Shown here: in pieces, positions 50,683 to 57,910 of the stretch
How positions within the stretch are numbered: the stretch's first letter is position 1
How the letters are laid out: each line of letters opens with the position of its first letter
Assembly (NCBI RefSeq): GCF_002754195.1
Contig: NZ_PEEU01000001.1
Span: 2,046,001 to 2,110,000, forward strand
Length of the DNA stretch: 64,000 bases
Direction of reading: 5' to 3'
DNA from: Flavobacterium sp. 9
Lineage (GTDB): Bacteria > Bacteroidota > Bacteroidia > Flavobacteriales > Flavobacteriaceae
Position numbers and translations under genes: made by a program
Notes under the pieces: model-generated
What the model was told of the DNA's origin: nothing
The model's database searches: none
The model's input: the letters and a program-made list of their open reading frames with translations, nothing else

Positions 50683-51516
50683 ATGAAAAAACATGCAGCC
50701 CTAATCCTATTATTACTAGTTACAACATTAACTTTTGCTCAAAAAAGAGAAAAAATAAAAGGTTCTAAAATTGTTACTGTATCACAAAAAGAAGTTGGAG
50801 ATTTTGACGCTATCGAAGCCGACGACAATCTGGAGGTTTATTTGGAAAAAGGAGAAAAAAACGAAATTAGAATTGAAGCCGATGACAATTTACATGATAT
50901 CATCGGGATGGATTTAAGAGATAAAACACTTCGCTTATATACTTCGAAAGAAAGTACCATCTTCAAAAAGCTTAGCGTACGTATTACATACACAAGTTCC
51001 TTAAAGAATGTAATTGCCAAAAATGAAGCTATAATCTATGCCATTCAGGAAGTTCAACTAGATGATATTACTTTTAATAGTGTTGATTTTTCTAAATTAT
51101 TTCTGAATGTAAATTCAAAAAAATTCACCTTAGTCGCTGATGATAAATCAAAAACAGAATTGAATTTAAAATCTGAAGATGCTAGTTTGCAATTGAGTAA
51201 ATCTGCTTCTATTAAGACATTAGTATCAGCAATAAAATTCAAATGTGATTTATATCAAAAATCTAATGCCGCTATTGAAGGAATTGCAGAGAAAGCAACT
51301 ATACGACTAGATAATAATTCAATTTTTACAGGAACAAAATTCACTCTAAAAGAGGCAAACATTACTGCTGAAAGTTATTCTGTTGGAAGTATTTTGGCAG
51401 AAACTACCGTTTCATTAGCAATTGGAGATAAAGCCGAACTTTCTCTTTTTGGAAATCCAGCCATTCAGTTAACCCGTTTCTCTGAGGAAGCAAAACTTTT
51501 TAAGAAGATAAAATAG
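50683..51516 (+). CDS. GIN/DUF2807 domain protein, second copy
   Basis: 277 residues from ATG 50683; upstream in-frame ATG 50644 would add 13 residues before the signal. Signal peptide MKKHAALILLLLVTTLTFAQ. A DUF2807-like repeat domain follows, EVGDFDAIEADDNLEVYLEK then KNEIRIEADDNLHDIIGMDL, then regular strands (LYTSKESTIFKKLSVRITYT onward). It resembles the preceding lipoprotein in domain type, but lacks the lipobox and the Ser/Gly repeats. Ends the stress operon; a bidirectional terminator follows. Confidence 0.82.
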   Translation: MKKHAALILLLLVTTLTFAQKREKIKGSKIVTVSQKEVGDFDAIEADDNLEVYLEKGEKNEIRIEADDNLHDIIGMDLRDKTLRLYTSKESTIFKKLSVRITYTSSLKNVIAKNEAIIYAIQEVQLDDITFNSVDFSKLFLNVNSKKFTLVADDKSKTELNLKSEDASLQLSKSASIKTLVSAIKFKCDLYQKSNAAIEGIAEKATIRLDNNSIFTGTKFTLKEANITAESYSVGSILAETTVSLAIGDKAELSLFGNPAIQLTRFSEEAKLFKKIK

Positions 51517-51682
51517 AAAGAAAGTTGCAGATTTCAGGTTTTCTTTGTTTCAAGTTATTGGAACGTTATAAAATAAAAAGTCCCATTTGTACTTACAAAT
51601 GGGACTTTTTAACTTTTATTAATTTTCTATTCACATTTCAACAACTTGAAACCTGAAACAAAGAAAACCTGAAACTTTCTTT
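51517..51682. repeat. Large inverted repeat around the terminator
   Basis: Arms 51517-51555 (aaagaaagttgcag...) and 51643-51682 (... aaactttctttatt) are imperfectly complementary. Between them lies a perfect 16-bp terminator hairpin. The right arm reaches the trxB stop codon, so the repeat overlaps its 3' end. Confidence 0.7.
51573..51612. terminator. Bidirectional terminator between GIN and trxB genes
   Basis: aaaaagtcccatttgt (51575-51590) pairs with acaaatgggacttttt (51595-51610) around actt. T tracts on both strands. Confidence 0.92.
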
Positions 51683-52628
51683 ATTCTTTAGAAGCCAAAT
51701 ATCTTTCAGCGTCAAGTGCAGCCATACATCCTGTACCTGCAGCAGTAATTGCCTGACGGTACACATGATCTGCAGCATCACCGGCAACAAAAACACCTGG
51801 TACGTTTGTATTAGAAGTTCCCGGAGTATTTATGATATATCCAGTTTCGTCAAGCGTAATATAATCTTTGAAGATATCTGTATTTGGTTTATGACCAATT
51901 GCAACGAAAAATCCTGTTGCAGGAATATCAAAAACTTCACCTGTTGTTTTGTTTTTTGCTTTGATTGCATGAACAACATTTTCGTCTCCTAAAACTTCTA
52001 CTGTATCGTGATTCATTAAAATCTCGATATTTTCAGTTTTACGAACACGGTCTTCCATGATTTTAGAAGCTCTAAATTTTTCGCTTCTTACCAACATCGT
52101 TACTTTTTTACAAAGTTTAGATAGGTAATGTGCTTCTTCACAAGCTGAATCTCCCGCTCCAACAATTACAACTTCCTGATTACGGTAGAAAAATCCGTCG
52201 CAAACAGCACAAGCAGAAACTCCACCTCCCATTTGTAAATAATGTTGTTCTGATGGTAATCCTAAATATTTTGCTGATGCTCCTGTAGAAATAATAACGG
52301 TTTCACAGTGCAATTCGATTGTATCATTAATCCAAACTTTATGAATATCGCCTGAAAAATCAACTTTAGTAGCCCAACCATCACGAATATCAGCACCAAA
52401 ACGTTTTGCTTGTTCTTGTAACTGAATCATCATTTCAGGTCCTGTAACTCCATCAACATAACCAGGAAAATTTTCTACTTCATTAGTTGTAGTCAACTGA
52501 CCTCCAGGCTGCATTCCTTGATATAATACTGGATTCATATTTGCTCTGGCAGCATAAATAGCCGCAGTATATCCTGCAGGACCAGAACCAATAATTAGGC
52601 ATTTAATTTTTTCGATTGTATCTGACAT
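51681..52628 (-). CDS. trxB: Thioredoxin-disulfide reductase
   Basis: NADPH-dependent flavoenzyme, 315 residues, reducing thioredoxin. FAD-binding GSGPAGYTAAIYAA at the start, redox motif CAVCDG (about 139), NADPH-binding GAGDSACEEAHYLSK and the late FAD motif GVFVAGDAADHVYRQAITAA. Length and motifs are those of the housekeeping bacterial enzyme. Convergent to the GIN operon; the terminator between them serves both. Confidence 0.97.
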   Translation of the reverse strand: MSDTIEKIKCLIIGSGPAGYTAAIYAARANMNPVLYQGMQPGGQLTTTNEVENFPGYVDGVTGPEMMIQLQEQAKRFGADIRDGWATKVDFSGDIHKVWINDTIELHCETVIISTGASAKYLGLPSEQHYLQMGGGVSACAVCDGFFYRNQEVVIVGAGDSACEEAHYLSKLCKKVTMLVRSEKFRASKIMEDRVRKTENIEILMNHDTVEVLGDENVVHAIKAKNKTTGEVFDIPATGFFVAIGHKPNTDIFKDYITLDETGYIINTPGTSNTNVPGVFVAGDAADHVYRQAITAAGTGCMAALDAERYLASKE

Positions 52629-52741
52629 AGTATGTATAGTTTTTAGTGATGCAAATGTAAACTTTATTATAAAAATTCACACCCAAAACAAATCCTAAAT
52701 AACTATCTCGAAATAAGTTTTATTTATTTTCACTTTTTTCT

Positions 52742-52770
52742 TTTGCAAATCAAATTTATTACTATATTTG
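52742..52770 (+). promoter_or_regulatory. Promoter of tRNA-Pro
   Basis: TTTG (52742-52745), 17-bp spacer, TATATTTG (52763-52770), 34 bp before the tRNA. It matches the Bacteroidota consensus well. Confidence 0.7.
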
Positions 52771-52804
52771 CATCCGCTTACGGGCAGTACAACAAATACA
52801 TCTT

Positions 52805-52879
52805 CGGGGTGTAGCGTAGCCCGGTTATCGCGCCTGCTTTGGGAGCAGGAGGCCGCAGGTTCGAATCCTGCCACCCCGA
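52805..52879 (+). tRNA. tRNA-Pro (anticodon TGG)
   Basis: 75-base cloverleaf: acceptor cggggtg (52805-52811) with caccccg (52872-52878), discriminator A at 52879. Anticodon stem cctgc/gcagg encloses ttTGGga (anticodon 52840-52842). T arm gcagg-ttcgaat-cctgc. CCA is not encoded. Followed by tandem copies of its own 3' end. Confidence 0.93.
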
Positions 52880-53190
52880 CAAAAAAGTCTTTTCAGAAAT
52901 GGAAAGACTTTTTTTTTGCTTTTAACTCAACAATGACAAATACCGAACGATTATAACGTCCCGATTGAAAATCGGGAAGACCAAAGCTTCGAATCCTGCC
53001 ACCCCGACAAAAAAGTCTTTTCAGAAATGGAAAGACTTTTTTTTTTGCTTTAAAGTCAATTAACAACAAATACTGAACGGTGATAGCGTCCCGATTGAAA
53101 ATCGGGAAGACCAAAGCTTCGAATCCTGCCACCCCGACAAAAAAGTCTTTTCAGAAATGGAAAGACTTTTTTTTTGCTTTAAACTCAATT
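52862..53190 (+). repeat. Tandem repeat of the tRNA-Pro 3' end plus terminator (2.5 units)
   Basis: Each unit starts at cgaatcctgccaccccgac (52862 in the tRNA, 52990 and 53120 in the copies), followed by the same terminator hairpin and a diverged spacer; unit lengths are 128 and 130 bp. Before copies 2 and 3 stands the hairpin tcccgatt-gaa-aatcggga and agaccaaagctt. The tRNA 5' half is absent from the copies. A 75% AT-rich poly-T tract follows each hairpin. Confidence 0.9.
52880..52918 (+). terminator. Terminator of tRNA-Pro
   Basis: aaaaaagtctttt (52881-52893) pairs with gaaagactttttt (52901-52913), then a T run. Copied with the tRNA 3' end at about 53009 and 53139. Confidence 0.85.
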
Positions 53191-53204
53191 ATCATATTTC
53201 AAAC

Positions 53205-53282
53205 ATTGCCCGTGGTTTCAACCATGGGAAACGTATTATGATAATATCTTGCGCACCAACGGTTGAAACCGTTGGCTATGTG
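53205..53282. repeat. Palindromic element related to the one before copA
   Basis: ttgcccgtggtttcaacc and ccatgggaa (53206-53229) face ccaacggttgaaaccgttgg (53256-53275); each half is itself palindromic around ggtttcaacc. The layout and end words (ggctatgtg) match the 39490-39569 element. Confidence 0.7.
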
Positions 53283-53397
53283 TAAAAAATATAGCTGAAG
53301 AAATACAATTTATACATCCCAACGAATACAAGAAAGTTTGCAAATTAAAATCCTGCAACCTTAAAAATTTTCTACGTTTAAATAAAAAAGTTTTTAC

Positions 53398-53793
53398 TTA
53401 ATTTTTCAACATCGCAACAATTTCTATTTCGATAAAAACATCGTTTCTAAACAATCCTTTAACTTCTACTAGAGTACTTGTTGGTGGCATATCAGGATTA
53501 ATAAATTGATCTCTTGCTTCTCTGTACCCAGCTATTTGTGAAATATCAGTAATAAAAATTCCTAGTTTTACAATATCACTAAGATTCGCTTCACAGGTTT
53601 CTAAAATACTTTTGATATTTTCGAAAATTTGAATTGATTGTGTTTTTACATCATTGCCAACCAATTCGCCTTGCTTATTAAGTGGAATTTGTCCTGAGAG
53701 AATAATCATCTTCTGATTTTCGAACGGAATTACAACTGCTTGAGATAAACCTTTAATCTCAAATACTTTTTCTGAATTTTTAAATTGTGACAT
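53398..53793 (-). CDS. RidA/YjgF-family protein lacking the deaminase arginine
   Basis: 131 residues, one chorismate-mutase-like domain that would form a trimer. Family blocks: SGQIPLNKQGELVG, FENIKSILETCEANLSDIVK, PPTSTLVEVKGLFRNDVFIE. In RidA the motif is PARSCVEV with Arg105 holding the substrate carboxylate; here PTSTLVEV places Ser at that position, so imine-deaminase activity is doubtful and another Rid subfamily is likely. Divergent from an AraC regulator 166 bp away, which may control it. Confidence 0.88.
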   Translation of the reverse strand: MSQFKNSEKVFEIKGLSQAVVIPFENQKMIILSGQIPLNKQGELVGNDVKTQSIQIFENIKSILETCEANLSDIVKLGIFITDISQIAGYREARDQFINPDMPPTSTLVEVKGLFRNDVFIEIEIVAMLKN

Positions 53794-53959
53794 AACTATT
53801 TTAAATGAATTAATATTTCACAAAGGTCTATTACATTCCTCATATCAATTTTGTTTAAAATGTCATACTTCATGACTATTTGTATCAATATTGATATAAT
53901 TGTATTTATGAATACCTGAATGTGTCCTAGGAAAATTTTATACATTCGTAAAAAAAATC

Positions 53960-54841
53960 ATGAACGTTATAAAACAAAAAGGAGATTACGATTCGTTTCC
54001 AGGATCACACACCATTATAACGTCTGATAAAATTGGTGTGATGGAGATTTGTCGACAGCAGCACAAAAAACCATTTCATAAGCGAAATTTGCTTAAGGAA
54101 CATTTCTTGTTATTTGCGATAGAAGGATTAAATGAATTACGTATCGGCAATGAGCTTTTTTCTTTAAAAAAAGGCGAAATGTTATTAATAAAAAAAGCTA
54201 CTTATGTTGAGATAGTAAAAAGTGGAGATCCTCTAAACGATTTCATGTATGAAAGCGTATCCTTTTCATTGAAGAAAGATGTAATTATCGATTTTATTAA
54301 ATTGATTGAAATGGATAATTATTTAAAAGAAAAAGAATCAGACAACAGAGCACTTATTCATTCGTACGGAGAACGTTTAAGATCATTCCTCGAATCCTTA
54401 AAACCTTATTTTGATGATAACGAGAATATAAAGACAGGATTATTCAAATTAAAAATATTAGAATTGCTTTATGATCTTTCGCAGGCGAATCCAAAGTTTT
54501 TAAATCAATTGATAAATATTGACCAAAATGAAACCAGAGATTTATTAAAAACAATAGAAGAACATTATCTACAACCTTATTCTCTTAAGGAACTAGCCTA
54601 TATTTCTGGAAGGAGTTTGTCGAGTTTTCGTCGCGAGTTTGAATCTTTGTTTCATATTACTCCCGCAAAATGGATTCAGGAAAAACGACTACAAAAAGCA
54701 AAAGAATTATTTCTCACCACTCAATTAACGATTGCAAATGTATGCTACGAAGTTGGGTACGAAAATGTCTCGCACTTTTCTCGATTGTATAAAAGTCATT
54801 TCGGATATAATCCAACTGAAACCAAAAAACAAACAATTTAA
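53960..54841 (+). CDS. AraC-family transcriptional regulator
   Basis: 293 residues. The cupin-like N-terminal part (about 30-120; HFLLFAIEGLNELRIGNELF, LKKGEMLLIKKATYVEIV) is followed by an AraC/XylS domain (190-290) with SLKELAYISGRSLSSFRREF and IANVCYEVGYENVSHFSRLY, then GYNPTETKK. Likely regulates the divergent RidA-like gene or itself. The pair is bracketed by tRNA-Pro 3'-end copies, which hints at horizontal gain. Confidence 0.9.
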   Translation: MNVIKQKGDYDSFPGSHTIITSDKIGVMEICRQQHKKPFHKRNLLKEHFLLFAIEGLNELRIGNELFSLKKGEMLLIKKATYVEIVKSGDPLNDFMYESVSFSLKKDVIIDFIKLIEMDNYLKEKESDNRALIHSYGERLRSFLESLKPYFDDNENIKTGLFKLKILELLYDLSQANPKFLNQLINIDQNETRDLLKTIEEHYLQPYSLKELAYISGRSLSSFRREFESLFHITPAKWIQEKRLQKAKELFLTTQLTIANVCYEVGYENVSHFSRLYKSHFGYNPTETKKQTI

Positions 54842-54852
54842 AATTAACACAA

Positions 54853-54885
54853 GTTCAAATCCTGCCATCTCAACAAAAGTCTTTT
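54853..54885 (+). repeat. Degenerate copy of the tRNA-Pro 3' end
   Basis: gttcaaatcctgccatctca followed by acaaaagtctttt aligns with gttcgaatcctgccaccccg and its terminator start. It lies 12 bp after the AraC stop, 1.73 kb from the last good copy. Confidence 0.65.
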
Positions 54886-54965
54886 CCTTATATAAATAAA
54901 TCTTATCACCATACATCTTTCTTTTTAGAATAATCTTTTTTTGTCAAAAATTAGAAATTTTAAAA

Positions 54966-55391
54966 ATGAAAAAAAAATTACTATATCTTCTCTTCGTTAT
55001 TTCGATAACAGCAACTGCTCAAAAAAAACCTGAACTTATAGCTAAAAACTCAAAAACTGACACCCTTCAATTATACAAGAAAAATGCGCATGCTTCTTAT
55101 TATCATGATAAGTTCAACGGAAGAAAAACAGCAAGCGGCGTAAGATTTGACAACGATAAATTGACTGCTGCTCACAAAAAATTCCCTTTTGGAACAAAAC
55201 TAAAAATCACAAACGAGAAAAATAATAAATCCGTCATTGTAGAAGTCACTGACAGAGGACCATTTATTAAAGGAAGAGAAATTGATTTAAGCAAAAAAGC
55301 TTTTATGAATATTACCTCAAACAAACAAGGCGGATTAGAATATGTAACAATTGAAATTTTAGAAAATAAAAAAACTCTGAGGATCGACTAG
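54966..55391 (+). CDS. rlpA: RlpA-like septal/cell-wall protein (DPBB domain)
   Basis: 141 residues. Signal peptide MKKKLLYLLFVISITATAQK, then a double-psi beta-barrel RlpA domain: ASYYHDKFNGRKTASGVRFD, KKFPFGTKLKITNEKNN and VTDRGPFIKGREIDLSKKAF, the last carrying the catalytic Asp of peptidoglycan lytic transglycosylases. It lacks the SPOR domain present in longer RlpA proteins, so recruitment to the septum is uncertain. A terminator overlaps its stop. Confidence 0.88.
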   Translation: MKKKLLYLLFVISITATAQKKPELIAKNSKTDTLQLYKKNAHASYYHDKFNGRKTASGVRFDNDKLTAAHKKFPFGTKLKITNEKNNKSVIVEVTDRGPFIKGREIDLSKKAFMNITSNKQGGLEYVTIEILENKKTLRID

Positions 55392-55410
55392 TCTTCAGAG
55401 TTTTTTATTT
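55371..55410 (+). terminator. Terminator overlapping the rlpA stop
   Basis: aactctga (55373-55380) pairs with tcagagtt (55395-55402), then T. The stop codon (55389-55391) lies in the loop. Confidence 0.75.
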
Positions 55411-55445
55411 ATTTGAAAGATTTTCTAATAAGAATGTACGTTTCC

Positions 55446-57614
55446 TTATTTCTCCATAATAATATACGAAGGATAAGATTCTCGATTTGGCAAATCGAAG
55501 GTTTCATCATAAGGTTGTGTTCCTGCACCATTATTATATAATGCCACGCGTTTTACACCAGTTGCCGTGCTTCCACCTGTACCATTAATAACGTTTAGAA
55601 TATTTCCTGAACCCGCAAAACGAGTGATGCACATTTTTTCGAGTTTCACATTTGGGCTGTTAGGTATTTCAAAACCATTTTTCTTATTTACAATACCATC
55701 ATTTCCTGTAAAAACTGCATAAGAACCCATTCCTATTGTATGATGTTCTTTTACCGTATTGGCAACTTTGAATGCTGCATAACCATCAACTTTTCCTTCT
55801 TGACTGCTCCAGCTTGCTTGATTTGGCGCATCGTATGGAGGTTCATTTTGAAAGAAATAAGTTCTGCCACGTTCTCCTAACCATAACACCTCATATTCTT
55901 GATAATGTTCCGTAAATAATGCATAAAGCGTAACATCATTCCCCGTAACAATAAGTCCGTTTTTACACCTGTCTCTTAACCAGCGTGCTTTTCCACCTTT
56001 TTGCGAACCGTGATCGGCGCGCCACAACCAGAAGTGATCACCCACAACATTGTTACTATTTATTTGCATAGAAGCATGTATCTGAATATTTTTTGACTGA
56101 ACACCGCCAACTCTGCAAGTAATATCTGAAAGCAAAATTGGATCAACAGAATGATCAGCATTTGCTCCTTCGTTACCAATTCTAACCTGATACGTTGTAC
56201 TATTAAATGAATCCATAAGAAGTCCGGAAATTATAATTCCGTCTTTATCATCAGTATAAATACATCCCCAAGTATTTTTTTCGCTAGGTTCTAATGTTAC
56301 TGAAGCAATACCAGCACCTAAAAGTATTGCATCTTTTCGGTTGACCTGAATTGGAGCATTTAAAGTATAATGTCCGGGAGTGAAAAATATATTTTTACCA
56401 GCTTTTAATGCATTGTTAATTTCCAAATCGGTGTCACCTTCTTTGGTAACGTACCAATCTGTAAGCAAATCTTGAACTTTACCTTTCCCCATATCAGTTG
56501 TTGACCAAGAAATCCCTACTCTATCTTTTTGCCACGAAGGAACAAACACTTTGTATTCGCCATCTTTATCTATAAAAAGAAAGGGTTTTTCTCTAATAAT
56601 AGGCGTAGTTGGAACTGGAGAATTAGCTTCGTCTGCTTGCGGAGGATTAACACAACCTTGCCAAACCATATTATACGAACCTCCCATTGCTTCTGAACCG
56701 GAAGGAAAAATAGAATTTCTCGTATACCATTGCTGTTGTCCGCCCCAATTTGGTCTGGACGAAGTATAATGCGTATCGGCAATAAAACCTCCGCTTCCCC
56801 AAAAATTAGTATCTCCGATATCCGAAATATATTTTGAAGTACTTTCAATCAGCATTCTTCGTGCACTGGTTGATTGAGAAACTGTCCAGGCAAAATCTCG
56901 CATTACTTCTACATTTTCTATAGAACGCCAGAATGTGCACGTAGCATTTGCGCCACCTGAAAGATGAGGTCTCGTGAATACAGATCCTAATTTAACATCT
57001 GATGGAACTTTGCCTAAACCTCCAATGTGAGAATAAAATCCTAATTCTATTGAATTTGCTTCCACCGATGACGCAGAACCTGATCCGCCTGAATCATAAG
57101 TTTGACCGTTAACATTTGCTTTGAAATAATAAGCCTGACGTTTTGTTGTCCACTCGCCGTTTGATCCGCCAAGACCTATAGCGCCAAACTGCGAATTGAT
57201 ATCGGTTCGTGCAGTTTCAGCTTTTTCATATTTTCTGTCGTAGAAATACATATTACCACCGAAAATCTGATTTTCCAACGAAATTATTATTGTGATATCA
57301 TTACGAGTAATTTTATAATAGTTCTCATATTTATCTGTATTAGGCTTATTATCTGTAAATGACAATTTAGAAGTTGAACCTACAGACACATAATCTGACG
57401 CCAAACGACTTCCTCCTCTTGTAATTGTATAATTTCCGGATGAACCAAATGCCGGCCACGATATTGTGATATTGTGTTTTTTCTTATTGTAAACAATTTT
57501 GCCTTTTAGATCATTTTCCTGATTTTTTTCATCAGATGAATTGGATGTTACAAAACTGCATAGAATCAGCAGAACTGCAAATGCAGCAAATACTGAGATT
57601 AACTTTTTAATCAT
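55446..57614 (-). CDS. Secreted right-handed beta-helix protein (adenylyl-cyclase-annotated / GH55-like family)
   Basis: 722 residues. Signal peptide MIKKLISVFAAFAVLLILCS, an Ig-like domain (25-110), then a two-part beta-helix: ANATCTFWRSIENVEVMRDF, GGFIADTHYTSSRPNWGGQQ, QWYTRNSIF, the linker PIIREKPFLFIDKDGEYKVF, then NAPIQVNRKDAILLGAGIAS and a long helix of coils to about 690. Similar actinobacterial proteins are often misannotated as adenylyl cyclase or coagulation-factor 5/8-type proteins; I judge the helix to be glycoside-hydrolase 55-like, with unknown substrate. No obvious operon partners. Confidence 0.65.
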   Translation of the reverse strand: MIKKLISVFAAFAVLLILCSFVTSNSSDEKNQENDLKGKIVYNKKKHNITISWPAFGSSGNYTITRGGSRLASDYVSVGSTSKLSFTDNKPNTDKYENYYKITRNDITIIISLENQIFGGNMYFYDRKYEKAETARTDINSQFGAIGLGGSNGEWTTKRQAYYFKANVNGQTYDSGGSGSASSVEANSIELGFYSHIGGLGKVPSDVKLGSVFTRPHLSGGANATCTFWRSIENVEVMRDFAWTVSQSTSARRMLIESTSKYISDIGDTNFWGSGGFIADTHYTSSRPNWGGQQQWYTRNSIFPSGSEAMGGSYNMVWQGCVNPPQADEANSPVPTTPIIREKPFLFIDKDGEYKVFVPSWQKDRVGISWSTTDMGKGKVQDLLTDWYVTKEGDTDLEINNALKAGKNIFFTPGHYTLNAPIQVNRKDAILLGAGIASVTLEPSEKNTWGCIYTDDKDGIIISGLLMDSFNSTTYQVRIGNEGANADHSVDPILLSDITCRVGGVQSKNIQIHASMQINSNNVVGDHFWLWRADHGSQKGGKARWLRDRCKNGLIVTGNDVTLYALFTEHYQEYEVLWLGERGRTYFFQNEPPYDAPNQASWSSQEGKVDGYAAFKVANTVKEHHTIGMGSYAVFTGNDGIVNKKNGFEIPNSPNVKLEKMCITRFAGSGNILNVINGTGGSTATGVKRVALYNNGAGTQPYDETFDLPNRESYPSYIIMEK

Positions 57615-57910
57615 AAATAAATCTTTTTGGGTTTAATAGAAATAATAGTTTTTCGGGATTCGAAAAATAGTCATAATCTTTAACCTATAAGTTCAATTTT
57701 AGTTTCAAAATTCTAATCAAAAACTATACAAAGCCCCGATTTCCCTCTAATAGCAATGTCAAAAGCTAAAAGCTAGATCAATAATAGATTTGTAATTATG
57801 AAAAGATAGAAATACTTCATACTTTCAATTAACACGAAAAAACTAATTAAATCGGCTTCGTGTCAAAATGTTATTATATTTACCAATCATAACATCATAC
57901 TTATTTCTTT
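57615..57910. other. Intergenic region before the DUF2339 gene
   Basis: 296 bp between divergent genes, AT-rich, with no strong hairpin or open frame. A -7-like box is not clear. Nothing further is seen. Confidence 0.5.

Noticed and set aside
52768..53132. Frames across tRNA-Pro and its repeats on both strands
   Set aside because: They are translations of tRNA and terminator repeats; the repeated peptide wording follows the DNA repeats and not protein constraint.
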